Of a DNA stretch of 64,000 nucleotides, positions 17,427-27,100 are shown piece after piece (within the stretch, counting starts at the first letter, position 1; every line of letters begins with the position of its first letter). The position numbers were made by a program, and so were the translations under genes. Origin of the DNA: Flavobacterium omnivorum (GTDB taxonomy: Bacteria; Bacteroidota; Bacteroidia; Flavobacteriales; Flavobacteriaceae); contig NZ_FNDB01000007.1 of NCBI RefSeq assembly GCF_900099915.1, forward strand, positions 1 through 64,000. Direction: 5' to 3'. Below the pieces are notes generated by a model, which worked only from the letters and a program-made list of their open reading frames with translations, was not told where the DNA came from and ran no database searches.

Positions 17427-19958
17427 ATGGCAAAGAATTTAGTTATAGTGGAGTCACCTGCAAAGGCGAAAACAATCGAAAAATTTTTAGGAAGTGATTT
17501 TCAGGTAGAGTCGAGTTATGGACATATTGCCGATTTACCATCCAAAGAAATTGGAGTAGATGTCGAAAATGGTTTCAAACCTAAATACGAAGTTTCTGCT
17601 GATAAAAAAGCGTTGGTTACTAAATTAAAAGGACTAGCTAAAAAAGCTGAAATGGTTTGGTTAGCAAGTGATGAGGATCGCGAGGGTGAGGCTATTTCTT
17701 GGCATTTAGCCGAAGAATTAAAATTAGACAAAACCAAAACAAAGCGTATTGTTTTTCACGAAATTACCAAAACCGCAATCCTAAAAGCGATTGATAATCC
17801 ACGAGAAATCGATTATAATTTAGTTAATGCGCAACAAGCCCGTCGGGTTTTAGACCGATTAGTAGGTTATGAATTATCGCCTGTACTGTGGAGAAAAATA
17901 AAAGGAGGGCTTTCTGCGGGTCGCGTGCAATCCGTTTCTGTTCGTTTAATCGTAGAGCGTGAAAGAGAGATTCAAAATTTCAAAGCCATTGCGACTTATT
18001 CTGTTGTAGCTGAGTTTACTAACGAAGCTGGAAAGTCATTTAAAGCTAAACTGCCTAAAAATCTCAACACCAAAAAAGAAGCGGAAGACTTTTTAAAGAA
18101 AAATATAGGTTCTACATATAAGGTAGCTGACTTAGAAACAAAGCCTACCAAAAAAACACCAACAGGTCCATTTACGACTTCGACTTTACAACAAGAAGCG
18201 GCCAGAAAATTGTATCTGCCAGTTGGAATTACTATGCAATTAGCACAACGTTTGTATGAAGCTGGACTCATTACATATATGAGAACGGATAGTGTGAATT
18301 TATCTAAAGATGCGATGGAAGCTGCTCAGGCTGAAATTATCAAATCCTACGGAAAAGAATTTTCTAAGCCTCGAACTTTTGTGAATAAAAGTAAAGGAGC
18401 TCAAGAAGCACACGAGGCAATTCGTCCAACGGATATGTCCCGTCATACCGTGGATATCGATAGAGATCAAGCGCGTTTGTATGATTTGATATGGAAAAGA
18501 ACCTTGGCTTCGCAAATGAGCGATGCACAGTTAGAACGTACTAACGTGAAAATTGAAGCAAATAATCACGGTGAAATATTCACGGCATCTGGAGAAGTTT
18601 TACTTTTTGAAGGATTTTTAAAAGTATACTTGGAAGGGCATGATGACGATGAAGAAGAGCAAGAAGGCATGTTGCCAGCCATGAAAGTCAATGAAAAATT
18701 ACAGAATAATTACATCACAGCTACGGAGCGATATTCTCGAGCTGCAGCAAGATATACTGAAGCTTCTTTGGTAAAAAAACTTGAGGAATTAGGAATTGGC
18801 CGTCCTTCTACCTATGCTCCAACGATTTCTACCATTATAAACAGAAATTATGTGGAGAAAGGAAATCTTGATGGACAAGAAAGAAATTATACACAACTGA
18901 CATTTCAGTCAGGTAAAGTAGGCGAAAAGCTGCTTAAAGAAAATACTGGTTCAGATAAAGGAAAATTAGTTCCAACAGATATTGGAACCATCGTAACAGA
19001 TTTCTTGGTTAAAAATTTTGGAAACATTTTGGACTATAATTTCACTGCCAAAGTGGAGCAGGATTTTGATGAAATTGCCGATGGAAATATCGTTTGGACA
19101 ACAATGATGAAGGAATTCTATGATAAATTTCATCCAAATGTAAAAGACGTAGAGGCTAATGCAGAGCGAGAAAGTGGAGAGAGAATTTTAGGAACCGATC
19201 CAAAAACAGGAAAGCCGGTTTCAGTACGTTTAGGGAAATTTGGACCAATGGCTCAAATTGGAGCTCCAGATGATGAAGAGAAAAAATTTGCCAGTTTAAT
19301 GAGTGATCAAAATATTGGGAATATTACTTTGGAGGAAACGCTGAATTTATTTTTGTTGCCAAAAAATCTTGGAAACTATCAAGAAGAAGAAGTAGAGGTA
19401 AGCAATGGCCGTTATGGTCCTTACATTCGTCATGGTGCAGCTTTTGTTTCCTTGCCTAAGGGAGAAAATCCCTTAGACGTAGATTTTGATAGAGCCAAAC
19501 AATTAATTGATGAAAAAGCACTTGCTGACGCTCCAATAGCGGTTTACAAAGGCGAAGGAGTTCAAAAAGGAGTAGGTCGTTTTGGTCCTTTTATCAAATG
19601 GGACGGTTTGTTTATCAATGTGAGTAAAAAATATGATTTTGATAATTTGTCGCAGCAGGATATTGAAGCTTTGATTGAAGACAAATTGCAGAAAAATATT
19701 GATAAGGTTTTACATAATTGGGAGGAAGAAGGAATTTTGGTGGAAAAAGCGCGTTGGGGACGCTCTGTCATTACCAAAGGCAAAATCAAAATTGAATTGA
19801 GTAAAGAGGTAGATGCAACAAAGTTGACCTTAGCCGAAGTTCAGGAAATGATTGCTAAGAAAACTCCAGCTAAAAAAGTGGTGGCAAAAAAAGCTCCAGT
19901 TAAGAAAGCAGTTGCTAAGAAAGCAGTCGTAAAGAAAGCAGTTGCAAAAAAGAAATAG
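17427..19958 (+). CDS. topA: DNA topoisomerase I (type IA) TopA
   Basis: An 843-residue enzyme that relaxes negative supercoils through a 5'-phosphotyrosine link. The TOPRIM domain is at the start (LVIVESPAKAKTIEKFLG; the acidic motif ASDEDREGEAISWHL). The active-site Tyr is residue 284 in LITYMRTDSVN. HEAIRPTDMSRH and GIGRPSTYAPTIS mark the central domains. Instead of zinc fingers, the C-terminus carries topo_C-type repeats (LGKFGPMAQIG; GRYGPYIRHG; GRFGPFIKWDG) and ends in about 33 residues of Lys/Ala/Val-rich tail. The tail resembles histone-H1-like DNA-binding tails and may aid DNA contact. Confidence 0.96.
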   Translation: MAKNLVIVESPAKAKTIEKFLGSDFQVESSYGHIADLPSKEIGVDVENGFKPKYEVSADKKALVTKLKGLAKKAEMVWLASDEDREGEAISWHLAEELKLDKTKTKRIVFHEITKTAILKAIDNPREIDYNLVNAQQARRVLDRLVGYELSPVLWRKIKGGLSAGRVQSVSVRLIVEREREIQNFKAIATYSVVAEFTNEAGKSFKAKLPKNLNTKKEAEDFLKKNIGSTYKVADLETKPTKKTPTGPFTTSTLQQEAARKLYLPVGITMQLAQRLYEAGLITYMRTDSVNLSKDAMEAAQAEIIKSYGKEFSKPRTFVNKSKGAQEAHEAIRPTDMSRHTVDIDRDQARLYDLIWKRTLASQMSDAQLERTNVKIEANNHGEIFTASGEVLLFEGFLKVYLEGHDDDEEEQEGMLPAMKVNEKLQNNYITATERYSRAAARYTEASLVKKLEELGIGRPSTYAPTISTIINRNYVEKGNLDGQERNYTQLTFQSGKVGEKLLKENTGSDKGKLVPTDIGTIVTDFLVKNFGNILDYNFTAKVEQDFDEIADGNIVWTTMMKEFYDKFHPNVKDVEANAERESGERILGTDPKTGKPVSVRLGKFGPMAQIGAPDDEEKKFASLMSDQNIGNITLEETLNLFLLPKNLGNYQEEEVEVSNGRYGPYIRHGAAFVSLPKGENPLDVDFDRAKQLIDEKALADAPIAVYKGEGVQKGVGRFGPFIKWDGLFINVSKKYDFDNLSQQDIEALIEDKLQKNIDKVLHNWEEEGILVEKARWGRSVITKGKIKIELSKEVDATKLTLAEVQEMIAKKTPAKKVVAKKAPVKKAVAKKAVVKKAVAKKK

Positions 19959-20043
19959 CGCACGCTTAATTCATAACACCTTGACTGCTTAAATTTTGCA
20001 ATATCCCGAAATTTGAGCAGGAGAGAGGAAAAAAAATAATACA

Positions 20044-21195
20044 ATGGAATTTGATTTTCTAAAACCGATAGCGAATGAAGTCTTAGAATATCTAGACGGA
20101 TTAACTTCTCAGCAATTAGGAAGTAAAATAGTTTTGCATACTACGGAACAATTCCCAGATTTAAACAAAATTAAAATTGCAATAATTGGCGTTTTGGAAA
20201 ATCGAGGTTCGAATAACGCTATTTCCGATAGTGATTTGACGCCGGTGCGAAAGGAATTATACGGACTTTTTCCAGGAAATTGGAATGCGTCCATTGCCGA
20301 TTTAGGGGACATTCTGCCTGGCAATTCCGTTGAAGACACTTATTTTGCTCTAAAAAAAGTAGTTGCGAGCTTGATCAAAAAGAAAATTACTCCCATAGTA
20401 ATTGGAGGTTCTCAGGATTTGACCTACGCCATTTATAGAGGATATGATGATCTTGAACAGATGGTTAACCTAGTTTCCATCGATTCTAAATTTGATTTTG
20501 GGAAAGAAAATGAAGATGTTTCAGCTTCTTCTTATTTGACTAAAATAATCATTGACGAGCCTAACAATCTTTTTAACTATTGCAATGTAGGATATCAAAC
20601 GTATTTTAATTCACAGGAGGAAATTGATTTAATAGAGAAATTGTTTTTTGACGCCTACAGGTTAGGGGAAGTGTCAAATAACATCTCTATTTCGGAGCCT
20701 GTGTTTAGAGATGCAGATGTAGTAAGTATAGATTTACATTCCATTAAATCAGCTGATTCTGGTAATTTCATTTCGTTTCAGCCTAATGGTTTTAACGGAA
20801 AAGAAATTTGTTCATTGGCCCGTTATGCAGGAATAAGCGACAAGGTTTCTTCGTTTGGGATTTTCAACCATAATAATTCGGCACAAGAATCGGTCATTAT
20901 TGCACAGATTATTTGGTACTTTATAGAAGGATTTCATTATCGTTCGAATGAGTATCCATTTGGAAGCAAAGAAAATTATATAAAGTACAATGTACCGCTA
21001 GAAGAACAAGAACTTGTTTTTTATAAAAGTGATAAAACAGATCGCTGGTGGATAGAAATTCCATTTATTTCAAATGTTAATAATAAATTAAAAAGAAACA
21101 CGTTATTACCCTGTTCTTATGATGAATATTTGTTGGCTTGCAATCAAGAATTACCTGAAAGATGGTGGAAAGCCCAAAGAAAAAACATCGTTTAG
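20044..21195 (+). CDS. Arginase/formimidoylglutamase-fold protein with degenerate metal site, upstream of gldK
   Basis: A 383-residue protein with the ureohydrolase layout: IAIIGVLENRGSNN, then IVIGGSQDLTYAIYRGY, NLVSIDSKFDFG, and ADVVSIDLHSIKSAD. True arginases need GG-D-H, D-A-H-x-D and S-x-D-x-D-x-x-D-P for two Mn ions. Here the His of the first motif is Gln124, the second motif is D147-S-K149-F-D151, and the third keeps D230 but has H232 and K235. Most ligands are lost, so ordinary arginase chemistry is unlikely. It lies 127 bp before gldK, same strand; its placement suggests a structural or regulatory role near the secretion genes. Confidence 0.85.
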   Translation: MEFDFLKPIANEVLEYLDGLTSQQLGSKIVLHTTEQFPDLNKIKIAIIGVLENRGSNNAISDSDLTPVRKELYGLFPGNWNASIADLGDILPGNSVEDTYFALKKVVASLIKKKITPIVIGGSQDLTYAIYRGYDDLEQMVNLVSIDSKFDFGKENEDVSASSYLTKIIIDEPNNLFNYCNVGYQTYFNSQEEIDLIEKLFFDAYRLGEVSNNISISEPVFRDADVVSIDLHSIKSADSGNFISFQPNGFNGKEICSLARYAGISDKVSSFGIFNHNNSAQESVIIAQIIWYFIEGFHYRSNEYPFGSKENYIKYNVPLEEQELVFYKSDKTDRWWIEIPFISNVNNKLKRNTLLPCSYDEYLLACNQELPERWWKAQRKNIV

Positions 21196-21322
21196 AATCT
21201 ATTTTTACTTATTTATGATTTTTTTATAAAAAACAGTTTGTTTAGTGTAAAAAAATTGTTTTTCTAAAAAATAATAAATAGGTTTACACACTTAAAAATA
21301 ATGAATAGATAACCAAATTTAT

Positions 21323-22729
21323 ATGAAGAAGTTCATAGCTTTTACGACAATTTTGACCCTTTTAATTGGCTGTGGTAAATCAAGCGACAAAGGAGAATTA
21401 GTTGGTATTAATGGAGGAAAATGGCATCCTGAGAAGCCGTATGGAATGGCATTAATTCCAGGCGGTGCTTTTATCATGGGTAAATCAGATGCTGATTTAG
21501 CTAATGTTGAAGATGCTCCTACAAAAACGGTTACCGTTCGTTCATTCTATATGGATGAAACGGAAATTACCAACAGTGAATACCGTCAATTTGTAGAATG
21601 GGTAAAAGACTCTACCATGAGAGTTCGTTTGGCAATTATGGCAGATATGAGCGGTCAAACAGCTGATGCAGGAGCCGCTAAAGGTAAAAATGTTGGAAGT
21701 ATTGGTGATTTTGCTTTCAATGATTCTGATTCTGAGAAAATGACGGCGTATGATAAATACATGTATGATAATTATTATAGTGTAGGAACTGCTGATGACC
21801 CTTATGCGGGAAGAAAATTGAACAAAAAAGTAAAATTAATTAAAGATACTAAATTGTATCCAGATGCAGAATATGCTGAAGTTATGGATTCAATGTACCT
21901 TCCAATAGAGGAATCGTACAATGGTTTAAGAACTATCGATGTTAATAAATTAAAATTCCGCTACTCTTGGATGGATATTCAGGCTGCTGCCAAAGCAAAA
22001 GTAGGACGAAGAAAAGATTTTATCAAAACAGAAGAAGTTAATGTTTATCCAGATACAACTGTTTGGATTAAGGATTTCGCCTACTCTTATAATGAGCCAA
22101 TGCACAATGATTATTTTTGGCACAAAGCGTATGGTGATTATCCAGTGGTTGGAGTGAAATGGACTCAAGCAAAAGCATTTTGCGCTTGGAGAACATTAAA
22201 TAAAAATAGTTATGTTAAATCAAAAAAGAAAGGTCAAGATTTGATTAATTCTTTCCGATTGCCAACTGAAGCAGAATGGGAATATTCTGCAAGAGGGGGT
22301 CTCGAGTCTGCGACTTATCCTTGGGGTGGTCCTTACACAAAAAATGATAGAGGTTGTTTTTTAGCTAATTTTAAACCAAATAGAGGTGATTATGCTGCTG
22401 ATGAAGCGTTGTATACTGTTGAAGCTAAATCTTACGAGCCAAATGGATATAATCTTTATAACATGGCAGGTAATGTATCGGAGTGGACGGATTCTTCTTA
22501 TGATCCAAATGCTTATGAATATGTTTCCTCGATGAATCCAAATGTACTTGATGCTTCTAATAAACGCAAGGTACTTCGTGGTGGTTCTTGGAAAGACGTT
22601 GCTTATTTCCTACAAGTAAGTACTAGAGATTATGAATATGCTGATTCAGCCAGAAGTTACATTGGTTTTAGAACCGTTCAAGATTACATGGGAATTCAAA
22701 CCACCGGCAACGGGAAAAAGAAAAAATAA
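21323..22729 (+). CDS. gldK: Gliding motility lipoprotein GldK (type IX secretion)
   Basis: A 468-residue lipoprotein; the lipobox LLIGC puts lipid on Cys17. The rest is an FGE-sulfatase (formylglycine-generating-enzyme-like) domain: YGMALIPGGAFIMG, VEDAPTKTVTVRSFYMDETE, RLPTEAEWEYSARGGLE, YNLYNMAGNVSEWT and VLRGGSWKD. GldK and GldN form the periplasmic ring attached to the outer membrane in the type IX secretion system. It begins the gldKLMN run. The catalytic cysteines of true FGE enzymes are not evident, as expected for a structural homologue. Confidence 0.96.
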   Translation: MKKFIAFTTILTLLIGCGKSSDKGELVGINGGKWHPEKPYGMALIPGGAFIMGKSDADLANVEDAPTKTVTVRSFYMDETEITNSEYRQFVEWVKDSTMRVRLAIMADMSGQTADAGAAKGKNVGSIGDFAFNDSDSEKMTAYDKYMYDNYYSVGTADDPYAGRKLNKKVKLIKDTKLYPDAEYAEVMDSMYLPIEESYNGLRTIDVNKLKFRYSWMDIQAAAKAKVGRRKDFIKTEEVNVYPDTTVWIKDFAYSYNEPMHNDYFWHKAYGDYPVVGVKWTQAKAFCAWRTLNKNSYVKSKKKGQDLINSFRLPTEAEWEYSARGGLESATYPWGGPYTKNDRGCFLANFKPNRGDYAADEALYTVEAKSYEPNGYNLYNMAGNVSEWTDSSYDPNAYEYVSSMNPNVLDASNKRKVLRGGSWKDVAYFLQVSTRDYEYADSARSYIGFRTVQDYMGIQTTGNGKKKK

Positions 22730-22769
22730 ACAAAAAAACCAAATCTATTAAATTTTAAATTACATTATT

Positions 22770-23417
22770 ATGGCATTATTAGGCAAAAAAGCGATGAATT
22801 TCGCGTACGGTATGGGAGCGGCGGTTGTAATCATTGGCGCATTATTCAAAATTACCCATATTGAATTTGGTCCAATTACGGGTAATCTTATGCTTACTAT
22901 TGGTCTTATTGTAGAGGCCGCTATTTTTGCACTTTCTGCTTTTGAGCCAGTTGATGACGAATATAAATGGGAAATGGTTTACCCACAACTTAAAGATAAG
23001 AATGCTGTTGCTATCGCTAAACCAGTAGTAGCTGAACACGATGCACAAGGAATGTTATCTCAAAAATTAGACGCCATGTTAAAAGACGCTAAAATTGATG
23101 GGGAATTAATGGCTAGTTTAGGAAGTAGTATTAAAAATTTCGAATCAGCGGCTAAGGGAATTGCTCCAACTGTGGATTCTATTAATTCTACCAAAAAATA
23201 CAGCGAAGAATTAACTTTGGCTGCAGCCCAAATGGAATCTTTAAATAGTTTATATAAAATACAGTTGCAAAGTGCTTCTAGAAACGCCCAAATAAATGAA
23301 GAAGTTGCTGAAAATAACTTAAAATTAAAAGATCAAATGCAATCATTGACTTCTAATCTTTCGTCTTTAAACAACGTATATGGAGGAATGCTTTCTGCAA
23401 TGAGTAACAAAGGATAA
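22770..23417 (+). CDS. gldL: Gliding motility protein GldL (type IX secretion motor)
   Basis: A 215-residue inner-membrane protein. Two transmembrane helices (about residues 8-30 and 36-57) include the conserved KITHIEFGPITGNLMLTIGL with the intramembrane Lys and Glu found in proton-driven motors. A long cytoplasmic helical tail follows. GldL and GldM make the proton-motive-force-driven rotary motor that powers secretion and gliding. It lies 40 bp after gldK and 46 bp before gldM. Confidence 0.96.
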   Translation: MALLGKKAMNFAYGMGAAVVIIGALFKITHIEFGPITGNLMLTIGLIVEAAIFALSAFEPVDDEYKWEMVYPQLKDKNAVAIAKPVVAEHDAQGMLSQKLDAMLKDAKIDGELMASLGSSIKNFESAAKGIAPTVDSINSTKKYSEELTLAAAQMESLNSLYKIQLQSASRNAQINEEVAENNLKLKDQMQSLTSNLSSLNNVYGGMLSAMSNKG

Positions 23418-23463
23418 TTAGTTTCGAACTATACAAAAACAATAAACTAATTATTTAGAAAAT

Positions 23464-25008
23464 ATGGCAGGAGGAAAACTAACCCCTAGACAGAAGATGA
23501 TTAACCTAATGTACCTGGTTTTTATCGCAATGTTAGCATTAAATATGTCCAAAGAAGTATTATCCGCTTTTGGATTAATGAACGAAAAATTTGAAGGCTC
23601 TAACTCTTCCGCTGTGCAGTCAAATGCTCAAATGTTAGCGGGATTAGATGCAAAAGCTGCCGAAGCAGGTGGGGAATTTACGTCAGCGGCCGTAACAGCT
23701 CATAAAGTAGAAGTGATAACAAAAAATTTTTACGATTATATTGGACAAATAAAAGCGGAAGTTTTAGTAGGAACTGAAGTGGATCTTGAAACAGGCAAAT
23801 TGCCTTATGAAGAGATGGACAAAGGAGATAATATTGATAACCTTTGGTTCAGTCCAGCTGGTTACTCTGCTAAAGGAAAAGAAGTTATTGCAACATTCGA
23901 AAAGTATAAGGCAGACATGAAGTTGGCTTTAGGTGATAATAAGAAATTAGCACCAATTTTATCTGAAGTGGAAGCCAAGTTTAGTTTGTCAGACGTTAAA
24001 AATAAAGACGGTAGACCGGTTCCTTATTTAGATTATCATTTCAAAGGTTTCCCAGCAGTTGCCTCTTTAGCTAAACTATCTGCTTGGCAGAATGATGTTA
24101 AAAAATTAGAATCAGATGTTTACAGTACTGCATTAGGTAAGGCAGCTGTTGCCGCTGCTTCGTATAATAACTATGAAGCTATTGTAGTATTAGATAAAAA
24201 TGCTTATTTTCAAGGGGAGCAAGTTACAGGAAAAGTAGTATTGGGTCGTTATGACGAGAATACTAAACCTTCTAGTGTTACTGGTGCAAGATTGGATCCA
24301 GCTACAGGCCAAGCTAAAATAGCTTTAACCGCAGGAGGAGTAGGTGAGCAAAACATTTCGGGACAATTTACTTTTGTTGAGGATGGTAAAACAATTCCTT
24401 TAAAATTCGCTGGAAAATATGTTGTTGTGCCAAGACCTAATTCTGCTACAATTTCAGCTGATAAGATGAATGTAGTTTATAGAGGTGTATCTAATCCAAT
24501 GACGATTTCATTTGCTGGTATTCCGGATAATGCTGTTAATGCTTCTGCTCCAGGCTTATCAAAGGTGGGTAATGGCAAATACGTTATGAATCCAGGTGGA
24601 GGTAATGAAGTTGTAGTAAGCGTTTCAGGTAAAATGTCTGACGGAAAAGTTGCAAATGATAAAAAAGTATTTAGAATCAAAGGAATTCCAGGTCCAACAG
24701 GAACAATTAGAGGAGAAACAGGTGTGGTAAAAGGACCTAAATCTAATCTTGAAATTGCTACAATTGGAGCAAAATTAGAGGATTTTGATTTTGAAGTTGG
24801 TTTAAATGTTGTTGGATTTAATTTAAAAGTAACTGGTCAACCTACAGTTGTTGTTCAAGGAAATAGATTGAATGCACAATGTAAAGCGGTTCTTTCCAAA
24901 GCAGGAAGAGGAGATCAGGTAACAATCTCTGAAATTAAAACTAAACTTGTCGGAGCAGGTAGTTATTTATTGCCAAGAACTGCTCCAGTAATTTTTGAAA
25001 TACAATAA
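23464..25008 (+). CDS. gldM: Gliding motility protein GldM (type IX secretion motor shaft)
   Basis: A 514-residue protein with one N-terminal membrane helix (MINLMYLVFIAMLALNMSKE, residues about 12-31) and a long periplasmic part built of four beta-rich domains. It forms a dimer that spans the periplasm from the GldL ring to GldK/GldN. The start MAGGKLTPRQKMINLMYL is the family norm. It sits between gldL and gldN in one transcript. Confidence 0.97.
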   Translation: MAGGKLTPRQKMINLMYLVFIAMLALNMSKEVLSAFGLMNEKFEGSNSSAVQSNAQMLAGLDAKAAEAGGEFTSAAVTAHKVEVITKNFYDYIGQIKAEVLVGTEVDLETGKLPYEEMDKGDNIDNLWFSPAGYSAKGKEVIATFEKYKADMKLALGDNKKLAPILSEVEAKFSLSDVKNKDGRPVPYLDYHFKGFPAVASLAKLSAWQNDVKKLESDVYSTALGKAAVAAASYNNYEAIVVLDKNAYFQGEQVTGKVVLGRYDENTKPSSVTGARLDPATGQAKIALTAGGVGEQNISGQFTFVEDGKTIPLKFAGKYVVVPRPNSATISADKMNVVYRGVSNPMTISFAGIPDNAVNASAPGLSKVGNGKYVMNPGGGNEVVVSVSGKMSDGKVANDKKVFRIKGIPGPTGTIRGETGVVKGPKSNLEIATIGAKLEDFDFEVGLNVVGFNLKVTGQPTVVVQGNRLNAQCKAVLSKAGRGDQVTISEIKTKLVGAGSYLLPRTAPVIFEIQ

Positions 25009-25052
25009 TAAGTAGGTTTTGGTAACCTATTTCAATATCTTATAAGGATAAC

Positions 25053-25946
25053 ATGATGAATGTAAGAAATTTTTTAATCGCCATTATCTCTATTTCCGGA
25101 AGTTTTGCGTCAGTAGCGCAATCCAATCTGCTTAATGCAAAAATTCCAGAAGAAATAGGGCTGAAAACTGCTGCTCAACTTGATTCAGATAACGATAAGC
25201 CTTTAGCTTACGGTTATGTGCACGATAGAGATGTTTTGATGGGAAAGACTACTTGGGAAATTATAGACTTGAGCGAAAAAATTAATTTTGCCTTGTACTT
25301 TCCAATTGATACCGCAAACATTGGGTCAGACAGAAGGTCTCTTTATGATGTGTTGACCAAAGCAATGAAAAATGGTGAAATAACGGAAGTGTATACTGAT
25401 AGTTATTTTAACACTAAGAAATCGTTGCAAGATATTCAGGGTTCGTTAACAAGAATTGATACGACGGATGCGGGTAGAGAACAAATTAACGCTGGAAATC
25501 AAATTTCTGATGAATATATTTTGAGAACAGATTTAGCAGCGCAAGATGTAACACAATATAAAATTAAAGGATATTGGTATTTTGACAAGCGTCAAAGTGA
25601 ATTGAAATATCGTTTGTTAGGATTGTGTCCTGTTACTCCAGATGTTTACACAGTCAACAGTGATGAAAAAGATTATATTGAACTATTTTGGATCTTTTTT
25701 CCTGCTGCTAGAGAGGTTTTGCATGAAGCAAAAGCTTTCAATGATAAAAATTCAGCAATGCCCGTTTCATTTGACCAAATATTAAATTCAAGACGTTTTA
25801 ACGCGGTTATTTATAAAGAAGAAAATGTATATGGAGATAGATCTATTGAAGAATACATGAAAGATAATGCACAAAATCAGCTTTTGGAATCCGAGAGAGT
25901 GAAGGATAAAATTCGGAATTTTGAATCAGACATGTGGAACTATTGA
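25053..25946 (+). CDS. gldN: Gliding motility protein GldN (type IX secretion)
   Basis: A 297-residue periplasmic protein with a signal peptide ending about VAQS (residue 25). Conserved parts include AYGYVHDRDVLMGKTTWEII, KINFALYFPID, and YWYFDKRQSELKYRLLGLCP. GldN pairs with GldK in the ring under the outer membrane. It is the last gene of the gldKLMN operon and is followed by a terminator. A second ATG one codon downstream could also serve as start. Confidence 0.95.
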   Translation: MMNVRNFLIAIISISGSFASVAQSNLLNAKIPEEIGLKTAAQLDSDNDKPLAYGYVHDRDVLMGKTTWEIIDLSEKINFALYFPIDTANIGSDRRSLYDVLTKAMKNGEITEVYTDSYFNTKKSLQDIQGSLTRIDTTDAGREQINAGNQISDEYILRTDLAAQDVTQYKIKGYWYFDKRQSELKYRLLGLCPVTPDVYTVNSDEKDYIELFWIFFPAAREVLHEAKAFNDKNSAMPVSFDQILNSRRFNAVIYKEENVYGDRSIEEYMKDNAQNQLLESERVKDKIRNFESDMWNY

Positions 25947-25966
25947 TTTTTTTTAAAAAAATATTT

Positions 25967-25999
25967 AAAAACTCTTACTGTAATGGTAAGAGTTTTTTG
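25967..25999 (+). terminator. Terminator of the gldKLMN operon
   Basis: aaaactcttac (25967-25977) pairs with gtaagagtttt (25986-25996), followed by T residues. Confidence 0.8.
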
Positions 26000-26045
26000 T
26001 TTTAAAGGGTTTTCTTTGTAATTCGGTTTTTAAAGAACTTTTTAT

Positions 26046-27098
26046 ATGATTGATTATTTAATTATAGGTAGTGGATTAGCAGGGATTTCTTTTGCAGAAA
26101 AGGCATTGCAAAATGGCAAATCTATTTTTGTCATGGATAATAATTCCCAAAATTCCTCTCAAATTGCTGGTGGGCTATACAATCCAGTTATTTTAAAGCG
26201 CTTTAGTGAAGTTTGGAAAGCGAAGGAACAATTAGAATTAATGGAACAGTTTTATGCTGTTTTAGAGGAAAAATTAAAATGCACCGTTGATTTCAAAAGG
26301 CCCATCTTACGGAAATTCTTTTCTGTTGAAGAACAGAATAATTGGTTTGTGGCTTCTGATAAGCTAGCACTAGCTCCTTTTTTATCTACTCAATTAATTT
26401 CTAAAAAATATCCTGGAATTGATTCTCCTTATGGATATGGTGAAGTTTTACAGACCGGCTATGTGGATACCGCTTTGTTAATAGAAAAATATAGAGCCTA
26501 CCTGATCGAACATTCGCTTTTTCAAGAAGAATCTTTTGTTTATGACGCTTTACAGCTTGAAACAAGAGGTATTCGTTATAAAGACATTCAGGCGAAGCAT
26601 ATTATTTTTGCTGAGGGTTTTGGTATGCATGCAAATCCTTATTTTAAGGATTTACCATTAGACGGTACAAAAGGCGAGCTTTTTATAATCAAAGCACCCA
26701 AATTAGATTTAGATGTAATTGTTAATACGAGTGTCTTTATTTTACCCCTTGGCAATGATTTATTCAAGGTGGGTGCAACTTATAATTGGAAAGATAAAAC
26801 AAATTTGCCTTCAGAAGAAGGTAAAACCGAATTGGTAGAAAGAATACAAGAAATAATAACCTGTGATTTTGAGATTATAGCCCATTTTGCAGGAGTTCGC
26901 CCTACGGTAAAAGACAGGCGGCCGTTAGTAGGAACGCTACAAAATCACCAAACTATTCATATTTTGAACGGCTTGGGTACAAGAGGTGTGATGCTGGGAC
27001 CGGCAATGGCAAAAGAACTGTTTGACTCTATTGAATATCAAGTCCCTTTAGATGCTGCTATTGATATTAGACGATTTAAAACTAAAGAAAAGAAGTAA
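26046..27098 (+). CDS. FAD-dependent oxidoreductase (DAO family)
   Basis: A 350-residue flavoprotein. The Rossmann motif is at the N-terminus (DYLIIGSGLAGISFAEKAL). A GLYNPVILKRF segment and a C-terminal FAGVRPTVKDRRPLVGT and LNGLGTRGVMLGPAMAKEL complete the DAO (D-amino-acid-oxidase) fold. Family members oxidise amines or amino acids using FAD; the substrate is not evident. It follows the gldN terminator and converges with the DUF983 gene with only 2 bp between stop codons. Confidence 0.85.
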   Translation: MIDYLIIGSGLAGISFAEKALQNGKSIFVMDNNSQNSSQIAGGLYNPVILKRFSEVWKAKEQLELMEQFYAVLEEKLKCTVDFKRPILRKFFSVEEQNNWFVASDKLALAPFLSTQLISKKYPGIDSPYGYGEVLQTGYVDTALLIEKYRAYLIEHSLFQEESFVYDALQLETRGIRYKDIQAKHIIFAEGFGMHANPYFKDLPLDGTKGELFIIKAPKLDLDVIVNTSVFILPLGNDLFKVGATYNWKDKTNLPSEEGKTELVERIQEIITCDFEIIAHFAGVRPTVKDRRPLVGTLQNHQTIHILNGLGTRGVMLGPAMAKELFDSIEYQVPLDAAIDIRRFKTKEKK

Positions 27099-27100
27099 AA

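Noticed and set aside
21196..21322. gtgtaaa ... tttacac inverted pair upstream of gldK as an operator
   Set aside because: Arms are only 7 bp, AT-rich and 31 bp apart, with no regulator gene nearby to link.
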